From Clitopilus passeckerianus (taxonomy: Eukaryota > Basidiomycota > Agaricomycetes > Agaricales > Entolomataceae): 64,000 bases of DNA. Position 1 is the first letter of the stretch; each line of letters starts with the position of its first letter. Shown piece after piece: positions 1 through 9,374 of this stretch. The notes beneath the pieces were generated by a model, which did not search any database, was not told where the DNA came from, and was given only the letters and a program-made list of their open reading frames with translations. Location: assembly GCA_944990035.1 (NCBI GenBank), contig CALYLX010000066.1, positions 1 through 64,000 on the forward strand. Reading direction: 5' to 3'. The position numbers and the translations under genes are program-made.

Positions 1-600
1 AAATTTCCCCGCAGGTTGGACTTTTAATTACCTTGTTTTATCCCTGTGTACTATGTACCCGAAGTTATCCGGAAGGCATATGATTTTCTCGCTTCTCGCA
101 GGTTACTGTCAGCTGGCTGTTGTTTCTCAAACTCTTTTATAAGCGCGCGGCGGCAACATCCGAAATGACCTCTGCCCACAGCCTTAGCTGTGCATTCAGA
201 ATACCGCTCGGCGACTATCATTAAACATGAAAAGATTAACAACACACCTTTGATGTTCCTGGTTCAATGCGGCTTCTCGAACTCATAAACACGCTCATGC
301 AAACGCCTTCAAAACAGCCAGCCCTTGAACGCATTGAAGCTAGGATATTGCTAGTGTCCACCCCCACGGCCATTAGAAGATGTCAGAAACACCAGTTGCT
401 TGCCAGCCTCCTCATCCACCGGCGTTTAATATGACAGGATTTGCTTGAATTCATTGTCACTGCTGTATGAGCAGGCTGTTTTGTAGGCGCTCATTTGCGT
501 TCTCCACATGCACGATGCTCATTAACAGTTGCTTTGTGCAGTCAACTTAGCCCTAAAGAGCCAAACCTCTACTGGACCAGCTTGGGTGGAGATAGGCTAG
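1..600. other. Left-edge stretch without recognisable gene
   Basis: No reading frame here has recognisable domain content, and I see no convincing exon series on either strand. It leads into a NACHT-type P-loop remnant on the plus strand. It probably holds decayed flanking sequence of that relic, but nothing positive can be assigned. Confidence 0.4.
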
Positions 601-632
601 CCCAACGTGCTTTCAGCCATGCAGCAGAATGA

Positions 633-1346
633 TCACCCTCTACTTTTACCCCCGTCATTAGGATCACAGGTCCGGCAGGAGTTGGCAAGTCTGCTCTCAC
701 ACGGACTTTGGCCGACAAGTGGGAGCCGGACAAACAGCTGGCTGCCGTCATCTCCTTCTCCCGAACGGACTTCACCCCCGAAAAGCAGACATTTATAATC
801 GGGAACATTGAATACCAGATGACACGCACCCTGCCCCGACCCATTCTCGACGAGGTTGTCGAAACCAATCCGTCTCTTTTCGCCCAACCTATGAAGCTAC
901 AAATCGAGAAACCCGTCGCAAAGCTTTTATTGAAGATCTACCTCTCCAAGCTTCCCCACATCAAACCCAAGTTCATCGTTCTGGATGGGGTAGACGAAGT
1001 TCTAGACACGTACTCCAAACAGAACTCCTGTCTTCCTTTGTCGCCGCGCTCAAGCCCAGACAACTCCCTCTGCGATTGGTTCTTTTCCTCTCGACCACAG
1101 ACACATATTGGGGACATTCTCAGTCCACTGGGCTCTCATATGTTCCGCACAGATCTGAACTATGCAAAGGGTGCTTCTATGGACATTGAACGGCTCCTCG
1201 AGGCTGAATTCAATAACATAAAGCAAGGCTTCCCCGGTTTGAATTCTTCCTCTTGGCCAGGGCCCGGCCCATCTCGACGATTTCGCGCCAATCTAGTGGC
1301 CGATTCGTATATACAACAGGGAGCTTTTCTGAGGAAGTCAGTGTGA
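633..1346 (+). pseudogene. NACHT (NLR-type) NTPase fragment, truncated and frameshifted
   Basis: The frame opens just after an in-frame stop at 630-632 and soon reaches a Walker A motif, GPAGVGKS, at 669-692. A Walker B-like segment (FIVLDGVDEV) and a sensor-like segment with SSRP follow, which is the order of a fungal NACHT domain. About 600 nt downstream the frame shifts: the family-typical ISRQSSGRFVYTTG continues in the next frame from about 1277. No N-terminal effector domain precedes the P-loop and no WD40, ankyrin or TPR repeats follow; similarity is lost by about 1330, just before a tRNA-like repeat at 1473. Intact members are STAND proteins linked to non-self recognition in fungi. 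This copy is read as a dead fragment. An alternative is an internal exon of a gene whose other exons I missed. Confidence 0.7.
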
Positions 1347-1472
1347 TAGATATACTATGTGGGCGCGACGAGCTAGCTGGGGTTCAAGGAACTTTTGGCA
1401 CGACGAATCTTGGCAATGGCCTCGTTACTCGAGTTAACCAAAATAGTGACGACGATAAATTCTATTATGTGT

Positions 1473-1620
1473 GGACCGACCCAGGTTTGAACTGGGAACC
1501 TACTGCGCCCCGAAGGGTACTGACCAAAAGGTGTGGTGTTCCGTTACGCCATCGGCCCTTATGTTGGGTAGAGTGCAATCTACATGGGTTGACCTTTATG
1601 ACGTCATATGATGACCCAAA
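1473..1620 (-). repeat. tRNA-like dispersed repeat, copy A
   Basis: On the minus strand, 1558 to 1473 folds partly as a tRNA. A 7-bp acceptor stem pairs GGGCCGA with TCGGTCC, a T-arm has stem CCCAG/CTGGG around TTCAAAC, and an A-box-like TGGCGTAACGG sits where a Pol III promoter would be. No D-stem or anticodon arm forms, and the box spacing is about 10 nt longer than in a class I tRNA. A second copy lies at 4362-4508. Similarity between the two continues beyond the tRNA part to about 1620, including a TGACGTCA palindrome. It is best read as a tRNA-derived, SINE-like or pseudo-tRNA repeat, not a working tRNA gene. Confidence 0.6.
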
Positions 1621-2133
1621 GGGAGGATATCGTTTTGATTCCGTCCATGTTAGAAAACGTACATAGAACAAATAACGCGATTAGAATACGCCGAGGGACA
1701 AGGGATGATCATCTAGGAACTCGAGTGCTAGTAGTGGTAAGAAAAAGAATATTAATCCGCATGAAGGGAGCTAGCCTCCTCGAGTATGTTATCCCAACTG
1801 TCATCGGTAAATTAATTTCGTGATTCATATACGCTTGTTTCAACGGAGTTAGCAATCCTTCTGAGTTGGATGTTGGAATGCGTTCGTTTCTAATCAACGT
1901 GCCTGTTCATTCCCGTACCGAGGTAACGAGGACCGTAAAGCAAGTTAGCAGGAGTCGTCAGCGTTAGCAGATTGACCAGGGAGTATCATTCATCAGATCC
2001 AATCTCAGTAGATACAGATACATTATCACGGAATAGTAGAGAAGTAAAGTAACCATAATACATCAGAAGCAGTAACAAGGAATACTTTAAATCGCAGAGC
2101 ATCATTACTTGCCCTGCACGACTTCCAGAGTCC

Positions 2134-3115
2134 TCACCAGCCGCCCTCACTGGGCCGGACTTGCTTCCTGGTGGTCGTACGGCCACCAGAGCCACTGGAC
2201 TCCGCGCGTCCTTCCTTCAGCCTTTGTCGTCTATTTCTTTGCTATAAAGGCACAGTCAAGGAAGGGGCTTGGACTCTCATCCCAAAGCAACTCACCTGAG
2301 TATAACAATACGGCACTATCTTGAGCTCCTTGAGTGCGACGGGTTCGACGGGTCCAATGCTCCAAGCCATTAAGGCTTCTGGTCCGCGAAGTGTCATCAG
2401 TCTTTGAACCAAAGCGCAACAGTGGATGTACCTACCACGTGGGGCATAGTGGAAAGTAAAGGTAACGTGAGGGAGATCTCCAAGGCGATAAGCGTACGCC
2501 ATATCAAGCAGGGGAGCAGGCGAGGTATAATCGGTACCATAGGTCAGAGCATCCGTGGGACAATGGGTAGACGGAGACATGATGTGCAGGACCTGGAGGT
2601 TCCAGATTTCCAGTCGGATTGAGCCGTGGGTCACATCATCAAGACCATCGTTCTCTTTGCCTGCGAGAATAACGATGAGCAAAAGAGTTCCCAAGAGGAA
2701 GAGAAGAACATACCCAAGGGACGGTTAGGAGGAAATTTGAAGTTACGTTGCTTGAACGGGGACGTGTGGACGGAGGAAACCATAACAGAATTGTAGACAT
2801 CATCAGGGCGCGAGGTTGAGTCGAGCATGATATGCTGATTACACATGACGTTATTGACGAATATGGTACCGTCCATGGGAGTGGCCCGTCGATCATTGCG
2901 CCTTGAATTTACTGCAAAGTCCTACCATTAAGTGAGGTCAGTCGTCAGTCGACAAGAGTAAGGCCAGACATAGCAAAGTTAGAGCAGACCTGTCCAGGTT
3001 CAGAGGCTACCCAACATGTGACGTGGCAGGCGTCGGGCCGTTCAATGCAATAGGTTTCGAGTGTTTTGTTGCCTATAGCGATCCATGCGGTTATATCATG
3101 AAATTGCAGGAACAT
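2134..3115 (-). CDS. DUF7918 domain protein
   Basis: Five exons join in frame: 3115-2990, 2921-2714, 2660-2436, 2378-2296 and 2241-2134, giving 249 residues. The order of elements resembles the basidiomycete DUF7918 family: an opening ITAWI segment, then CWVASEPGQ followed by FAV, a central MDGTIFVNN strand, a PFKQRNFKF strand, a GSIRLEIW strand, and a late YAPREALMAW segment. The tail of about 40 residues is basic and low-complexity. Function of the family is unknown; members are often multicopy and vary between strains. The start at 3115 lies a few residues before the first conserved strand. The family call rests on pattern recognition, but the frame-consistent junctions argue that the gene is real and apparently intact despite lying among relics. 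Confidence 0.65.
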
Positions 3116-3563
3116 AGTAATGGCGAAATTTCGAGGTTGCGAAATTTTGAGGTGGTGGAAGGTGGTAATTTGAACACAGCTCGGAGCCGACCAACATTTC
3201 CAAGATTTATATATGTATGTATAGCAGAATTGCGAGGTTGGTGAAATCTGCCAGGTATATCACGATGCCAGACGATGGTGTTGCAATGCAATGTCATACT
3301 GGCAATGATTGTAATTCTGATATCACCTGACCGCGCTTGTTGAGCGCTTAACCATTTTTATGGAAAGTTTGCAAACAGGTGCAGATAGAGCCTTCTATTC
3401 GAGGAGTTGAACGACTTGACACCTCGAGCTGCACCAGGTGCTCGTTCAATTCAGTAACAGATAGTACTACGTTACCGCGCCATACAGTGTTTTGAGCTCA
3501 CCAACGGGGTGTGCGCCAACTGTCAGCCTCTAGCACAAAAAATAACTGTTGGCCGCATATAGA

Positions 3564-3650
3564 AGATCGACCCAATTTCGAACCTAGAACCTTCTGCCTC
3601 GCGAAGGACGCCGACCAATGAGTGGGTTTTGCATTGCGATATTGATCGTT
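3564..3650 (-). repeat. tRNA-like repeat, copy C (decayed)
   Basis: This segment aligns along its length with the tRNA-like parts of the repeats at 1473-1558 and 4362-4446. It keeps the gaccca...ttcgaa T-arm region, a cgaagga block and a gaccaa block. The acceptor stem no longer pairs perfectly. It lies on the same strand as the other copies and appears to be the oldest of the three. Confidence 0.5.
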
Positions 3651-3865
3651 CCAAAGTTTAACTATTAGCTGGTATATCTGGGTGCTAACCTTATCAGTCA
3701 GTCGGTGGGTATTCCGTGAAATTGAAATGGCGAACGAATTGAGTCGTGAATTAGTAGCTAAACTTGGTTACCCTTCAGTCGGAGAAAAAAGGGAAGCATT
3801 ATCCTTCGTAATGTAATAAATCCTGGACCAAAAAGAGAAACCATTGATATGGTTATTTGAAAGTT

Positions 3866-3941
3866 AATATACCCCAGATTCGAACTGGGAGCTTCGTCGA
3901 AGAAGCCAGTGATCCAAGTACACCACTATACTACTATGCCC
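3866..3941 (-). repeat. tRNA-like relic, type D
   Basis: Read on the minus strand, this carries an A-box match (TAGTATAGTGG), a D-stem pairing GTAT with GTAC, and a T-arm with stem CCCAG/CTGGG enclosing TTCGAAT, at roughly tRNA spacing. The acceptor stem is badly mismatched and the anticodon region does not fold into a normal arm. The 5' half resembles Asp/Glu-type tRNAs. I read it as a tRNA pseudogene or SINE head. Related but more decayed copies sit at about 4035-4105 and 4227-4303. Confidence 0.55.
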
Positions 3942-4034
3942 GACAGTGATATCAAAGCGGTATATAAAGTGTCGACACGGACGATTCAATGTTAGAACCC
4001 GTCCGAAAAATTCTTGCCTGTAGGGTAGTGGGAT

Positions 4035-4105
4035 ATGTCTGGGTCCCACAGGTTGAATTGGGAGCTTCAAGGAAGATTGTATCACCAATTCCAATAGACT
4101 ACGAG
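4035..4105 (-). repeat. tRNA-like relic, type D, strongly decayed
   Basis: The plus-strand string here (a T-arm-like caggttgaattggg followed by gagcttcaaggaag) matches the type D relic at 3866-3941 with many substitutions. Orientation is the same. It is included mainly because it adds to the regular clustering of such relics between 3.5 and 4.5 kb. Confidence 0.3.
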
Positions 4106-4226
4106 CTCACCCCGGCGCCTAGACGTCTGATCCTCGGATCGCACTTCGCAAACCTCTATATCTAAAGGTCCCGGCCATGTCCGGCCATGTATGGTCTTCA
4201 ATAGTAGATAAATAAATCAAGGCCGC

Positions 4227-4303
4227 CAGAATTACCCAGATTCGAGCTGGAAACTTCATCGAAGAAGTCGACTTACCAAGCACACCATGTGGCCAACACA
4301 AGC
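4227..4303 (-). repeat. tRNA-like relic, type D, second clear copy
   Basis: The block cccagattcgagctgg followed by a catcgaagaagt block closely repeats the 3' half of the relic at 3866-3941. The D-arm half is degraded and the A-box is barely recognisable. Orientation is the same as its neighbours. Confidence 0.5.
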
Positions 4304-4361
4304 TAGCTGAAGTTCATCACCTCTCAGACACTGAAATAAAAACTACTATCTCTTATAAGGT

Positions 4362-4508
4362 GGACCGACCCAGGTTCGAATTGGGAACCTACTGCGCCCC
4401 GAAGGACATTGACCAAAGGTGTGGTGTTCCGTTATGCCATCGGCCCTAACGTATTAAGCTGTGTGCATATCCCATGGATTAGGAGAGTGACGTCATATAA
4501 GACCCAAT
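4362..4508 (-). repeat. tRNA-like dispersed repeat, copy B
   Basis: The minus strand from 4446 to 4362 shows the same perfect GGGCCGA/TCGGTCC acceptor pairing and A-box (TGGCATAACGG) as copy A. Its B-box region reads ATTCGAACC and its T-stem has one mismatch. The similarity extends to about 4508 and again includes TGACGTCA. Both copies keep the acceptor helix while differing at many other positions, which hints at past selection or at recent shared ancestry. Confidence 0.6.
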
Positions 4509-4598
4509 CTCAACAGCCGACGTAGTGCCATTGAGTGTATGTGGAAGTTTGAATTTCAAGAGAATTATAGTGAATTATTGGAATGGTATTAGGCGTAT

Positions 4599-5329
4599 TT
4601 AGTCCCTCCTCTTATCACTCACACCCCCAGTAGCTTCGTTGTACTTTGTACTCAGCCTATCAAACTCGGCAGCTTGTTGCGCTGCTTGTTTCTTGAGCGT
4701 CTCTATTGATGAGGTCAGAGAAGTCTTCATTCGAGAACTGAATTCAACGCACCAAAATCCCTACTCTTCCTCTTCTCCTCCTCCAACTGCTTCTTCAACT
4801 CCTCCACACTCTCCCCAGCCTTCCCATTCCCTTGACTCTGCTCCTTCAACTTGCCATACTCCTCCTGCACATGAATCAAATCCAACATGATATAAAACAC
4901 CCTCGTCAGAACCAACGACAGAAAGAGCGTAAACCCAGTCAAGTACACATTCCTCTGCGAATAAAACTTGCGCGCAGCGAGGTTCGTCTCCGTGCGAACA
5001 TCGCTGACGACAGGGCGAGTGGAGCCGTCGGCTGAGGGAGATTTGGCGAGCTCAGATTCGGCGGTGACGCGGAACATGCGTTGGAGGGCGTCGACGAAGA
5101 GGATGCCGATGAAGATGAAGCTGATTTTGAGCGCGTAGGCGATTTTGCTGACGATGTAGCTCTCAGAGAGGAATTTGAAGAGTTGTTTCTTGACTTTGAA
5201 GGGGAGTGGAGCTACGAGGACGCAGAATGTGCCCATCTCCGCAGCGAGGAGGAGAAAAGTGAGAGAGTAGCTAGATTGACGAGTTAGAATAGATAGGTGG
5301 AAAAGAAAGAAAACATACTAGATCGTCAT
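4599..5329 (-). CDS. Bap31-like ER membrane protein (Yet-type)
   Basis: Three exons (5329-5319, 5270-4753, 4702-4599) encode 210 residues. The N-terminal half is the Bap31 transmembrane region: a first helix ending AAEMGTFCVLVAPLPF, a second helix around FIFIGILFVDALQRMF, and a third around LTGFTLFLSLVLTRVFYIMLDL. A charged coiled coil (EELKKQLEEEKRK onward) follows and ends ...SDKRRD, a dibasic ER-retrieval-like C-terminus. The family acts at the ER in export, quality control and sorting of membrane proteins. The first exon codes only three full residues; splicing it on restores MTIYYSLTFLLLAAE, the expected family start. Length matches yeast Yet1/Yet3. Confidence is high for the family, lower for a one-to-one orthologue. 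Confidence 0.92.
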
Positions 5330-5388
5330 CGTTGTTGTTGTTCAGAACAAAGTGTTGAATTGAATTCAAGTTTATATTGGTTGATTAT

Positions 5389-6882
5389 CTAATATACACC
5401 CAATCCAGCTTTCACTTCTGCTGCTAAATCTGTCAAATCATCCTCAACTCTACCCTTGTTCTTCTTCCTCTCTTCTCTCAATCGTCGCCATTCTGCAACA
5501 CACCGAGAACATGTGCATTCTCCCCATCCCCATTGTCGTAACTCTTCCCGCCGAGATTCAACATTCATCTCAGGATTAACATATGAAATCGTCAGTTCTT
5601 CCCCGGCTTTAATGGCACGCGTCGTGACGAGCGAGATACGCGACAAATGCGTTGATTTGTCCAAATGTCGGCAGGACAGGTTTGGCGAGCACGAATGGTT
5701 GAGATGCGAATGTAACACGTACAATCCTCCATGGGCTTCCAAGTCTATACTCAATTAGCATCAAAACACATCTTGAAGCACGCAAAACTTACTCAACGAC
5801 ATCCTCCCCAACCCCTTCAAGAACCCCTCATACTCAAACACCTCCCCTTCTAATTCTTGACTCTCCACATCCTTCTTAACAATCCTCCTCAGCTTCTTCT
5901 TCTCCCCTTCCCCCTTCGGCTCTTTGAACGCCTCCACGAACAACCCCCACGCCTTCTTCCACGTCTCCCGATCCGGCTCTGCATCCGGCGCGGCGCGGAA
6001 ACTCCATTTGAAGCGTTCCTCCAGTCCGAGGGCGGCGAAGGATTGGTACGTCGTGAGGTCTTCTTGTAACGCGGTAGAAGAGACTTGCGACGAGAGAAGA
6101 AGACGGGAGGCGGCTTGGGAGAGGGCGTGTAGGGCCATCCAGGATGAGGAGCGGGCGTACGCGAGTAAAGGAACCGAGGCTGGGTTTTGGGAGGGGCAGA
6201 GCAGGGGGTGCGTTTTATGGGATCTGCTCACGCAGAGGCGGTTGCAGAACCTGAATGGGCAACTGCTAGAGGAGGAAAGGGAGGATGTAGAAGGACATGG
6301 GAGAACCAGTGGACTTCCCGGGTCGAGGGGTGTAGAGCAGAATCCACACGCACGACCGGATTTTTGGAGGTCGTAGATGTCCCATTCGGGTGCGAGGATC
6401 CAAGGGTCCTCCGTCCATAGGATCTCACCCTCGGGGATATCTTCCGTCGTGACGAGGCCTTTACCCTTTCGCTTGTCGAAGAACTTGACGGAGACTTTGG
6501 GCGTCCAGCGGGTGGTGTCGAGGGAGGGGATGAGGCGGGAGGTGGGGTAGATTTTGGGTGCGCTTTCACTTCCTCCTTGTTCGCCATTAGAGCTGCCACT
6601 ACTGGTGTTTGTAACCAACCCAGCTTCCTTCATCACCTTCTTGACTCTCTTCTCGCTCACTGTCCACCCTTCGTACGTCTCGCATAGCAGCTGGTGCGTT
6701 TTGGTGATACCGAGAGTGGGGTTTTGGGCTTTGAGTGTGAGGAGGGCGAAGCGGAGTTCGATGTCAGTGGGGGAGATTTTGTAGGTTGCGTGCTGGTCGA
6801 TTGGCTTGAGTGGGATTTGGGGCAGTAGGGAGGGGTGGAGGGGGGCGTTGAAGTCGATTGAGGAGGGGGTGAGGTTGGTCAT
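5389..6882 (-). CDS. SET5: SET-domain lysine methyltransferase, SET5/SMYD type
   Basis: Two exons (6882-5793, 5744-5389) give 481 residues. The N-terminus has a helical segment on how the protein reads (KISPTDIELRFALLTLK), then the SET domain begins near VSVKFFDKRKGKGLVTTEDI. A MYND-like Cys/His insertion (CGFC...CRFCNRLC-type spacing, residues about 200-255) splits it. The catalytic NHSCSPN motif is at about 379-385, ELTISYVNP follows, and a post-SET GECTCSRC closes the domain. Yeast Set5 methylates histone H4 tails. An upstream in-frame ATG at 6957 would add a hydrophobic stretch unlike the family, so 6882 is preferred. The gene is divergent from UBP6, with only 140 bp between start codons. 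Confidence 0.85.
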
Positions 6883-7022
6883 TTCTGGAGTAAAAGAAAA
6901 GATTTGAAGGACAAAGGAATTAGATGGATATATCGGGGTAAAAGTAAACACGAACAAACAGAGTAGATTATGAGTTCAGTCAGCTTGCGCGTCTTTCTTT
7001 TGGAATTACGCGTCCAACTATC

Positions 7023-9084
7023 ATGGCACCTATACAAGTTTCCATTAAACATGCTGGAAAAGTACATCCAGTCGACCTCGATACTGACTTGCCACCGAAT
7101 GCGTTCAAGGAGGCCGTTTACCAGGTCACGGGCGTGCCGGTGGATAGGATGAAGGTTATGATCAAGGGTGGCGTCTTGAAGGACGATACGCCCTGGAAAA
7201 AGGTCGCACCCAAACCGGGAATGAGTTTTATGGTCATTGGTGCTGCTGGTGAATTGCCTAAGCCGCCAGAGAAGCCAATAGTGTTCTTAGAGGGTGGGTG
7301 TTCTGGGTTCTTATACGGAAGCAAGTACTGATTACACATAGACATGGATGATAGTCAACTGGCAGAAGCTGTGAGTTCCCTTCCTACCAAAACACGCATA
7401 TACTGACACCCCAAAGCTCGCAATGCCAGTCGGCCTCCGCAACCTCGGCAACACTTGCTACATGAACGCCTCCATCCAAGCTCTCCGCGCCATCCCCGAG
7501 CTCCAAATCGCCCTCTCCGCCCCCGCTCTCCAATCCACCACCCCGCTCCCCTCCTCCCTGCGCGACCTCTACTCCAACATGTCCCGCACCTCCGACACAG
7601 TCACCCCCCTCGGCTTCATCTCCACCCTGCGCCAGGTGAATCCCCAGTTCGCAGAGATGGACAGGAGAGAGAAGAGTGGGATGGCCATGGCTATAGGTGG
7701 GGGCGCGGGGTATGCTCAACAGGATGCGGAGGAGTGTTGGGGCCAGATCGTGCAGACGTTGGGGAATGTCCCGGGGTTGAGTAGGAGTGGGAACGTACCC
7801 GGCGAGAGTGAGTTGGCGGTGGAGAGTCCGAAGCGATTCGTTGAGCAGTGGTTGATGGGGGAGATGAGGAGGGAGTTGACATGTGATGAGGCCCCGGAGG
7901 AGGCGAAGAGTGTGACCTTTGAGAATTTCCTCAAGATTGAGTGTAATATCAATGTTACGACGAATTTTATGTTGACTGGGATCATGAATGTGAGTCCTGC
8001 TCTCTGAATCTGTGATCTAATCTAATCTCCTTGTAGTCGCTTGATCAAAAAGTCGAAAAGCGATCTCCCACTCTTGGACGTGATGCTATGTATTCTCAGA
8101 AAACAAGAGTGACGAGGTTGCCCGGGTATTTGGTCGTCCATATGGTGCGGTTTGCCTGGAGGCAGGATATCATGAAAAAAGCAAAGATCATGGTTCGTAC
8201 CTCTCCCTCTCTTCTCCCCCTTCCCCCCTCACTCCCCTCTAACAGCGTAAAGTCAAATTCCCCACCGAATTCGACGCACTCGACCTAGCCACGGACGAAC
8301 TACGCACCAAGCTCCTCCCCGTCTCTCGTAAACTCAAAGACTATGAGCGGGAGAGGTCGGAGAGGAGGAAGGTTAGGAAGAGGACCAAGACGAAGATTGG
8401 AGCTGCTTCCAGCTCAACATCAGTCCCTGAGCCGCCTGCACCAACTGCGGTGCCTACGGCGGACGTGGAGATGGGCGATGCGGCAGCGCAGGTGGGGGGT
8501 GTTGAGCCTGTGCTTGGGGATGCGGCTGTTGAGAGGGGGAGAGGGGTGGTTGTCGATGGTGATGATAAACCAGCCGCTGCCGGGTCTGGGGATGCACTTG
8601 GAGACGAGGTGGAGTATAGGATGCGGGAGCTGGAGGAGCTGGAGAAGTTGATTGATGAGAGTGTGAAGCAGGATGTGGGCGCGAGTGTGCATGGGTTGTA
8701 TGAGTTGGTTTGTGAGTGTTTTCTCTCCTTCTTTCCTCCGAAGGATGTGGTCTAACGGGAGCTGTAGCAATCGTAACACACAAAGGCCCCGCTGCAGACG
8801 CTGGACACTACATGGGCTTCGTCAAGAAATCAGTCTTCCACAAACCCTCCGCCATCTCCTCAACTGGAATCTCCGGCCCTTCCACCTCAGCCGCAGAGGC
8901 AGCACAGGCGTCGTCGGCTGCAGTCAACGCGACACAGGCCTTCGACGAGGAGGACGAGGATTGGTACAAGTTTGATGATGATAAGGTCAGCGTATTCCCG
9001 GTTGAGAAGCTTGCCACGCTGGATGGGGGTGGCGAGGACTCGAGTGCGTATTTGTTGGTGTATAAGAGTAAGAGTTTGGTTTGA
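7023..9084 (+). CDS. UBP6: Proteasome-associated deubiquitinase UBP6/USP14
   Basis: Six exons (7023-7293, 7342-7370, 7417-7989, 8037-8192, 8246-8711, 8768-9084) encode 603 residues. A ubiquitin-like domain occupies about 1-75. The USP domain starts with [14 protein letters not shown], with catalytic Cys at 114, and ends with the His box (AGHYMGFV, His 512) and an Asp-rich DDDKVSVF segment near 570. Ubp6 binds the proteasome Rpn1 base through its UBL and trims ubiquitin from substrates. Between the YLVVHMVRF strand and the His box lies a long Lys/Arg- and Ala/Glu-rich low-complexity insertion (about residues 370-480) that is longer than in yeast Ubp6. Exon 2 is only 29 nt. The start at 7023 opens directly on the UBL. 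Confidence 0.95.
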
Positions 9085-9374
9085 GGGGTAGGGAGAGCTG
9101 TAATACGATTCACATACCTAGCCATTGTTGCATTGATGTTCTATGCCACAGCGAATGAAATGAAAGCAGGCAGTCTACGATTTCATATACATAACGTACG
9201 GCGTTAATTACAACAGGGAACCAGGGGCTCTATGAATGCCACAATGACCAAGAAAGAAGACGAAGGTAGAATAAGGTACCTCGCTATCAAGCGAGAAATT
9301 GAACACGAAGTAGTGAAGACGAAAGGACGAAATGCATAGACATAACTTAGAAGAAAGGGGCGTAAATCAACTCG

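Noticed and set aside
1473..1558. Functional tRNA-Leu/Ser gene
   Set aside because: Acceptor and T stems pair well, but no D-stem or anticodon arm forms and the box spacing is off. The two copies differ at many positions.
6883..6957. N-terminal extension of the SET5-type protein from the ATG at 6957
   Set aside because: It would add a hydrophobic Phe-rich stretch not seen in the family and shorten an already small divergent promoter.
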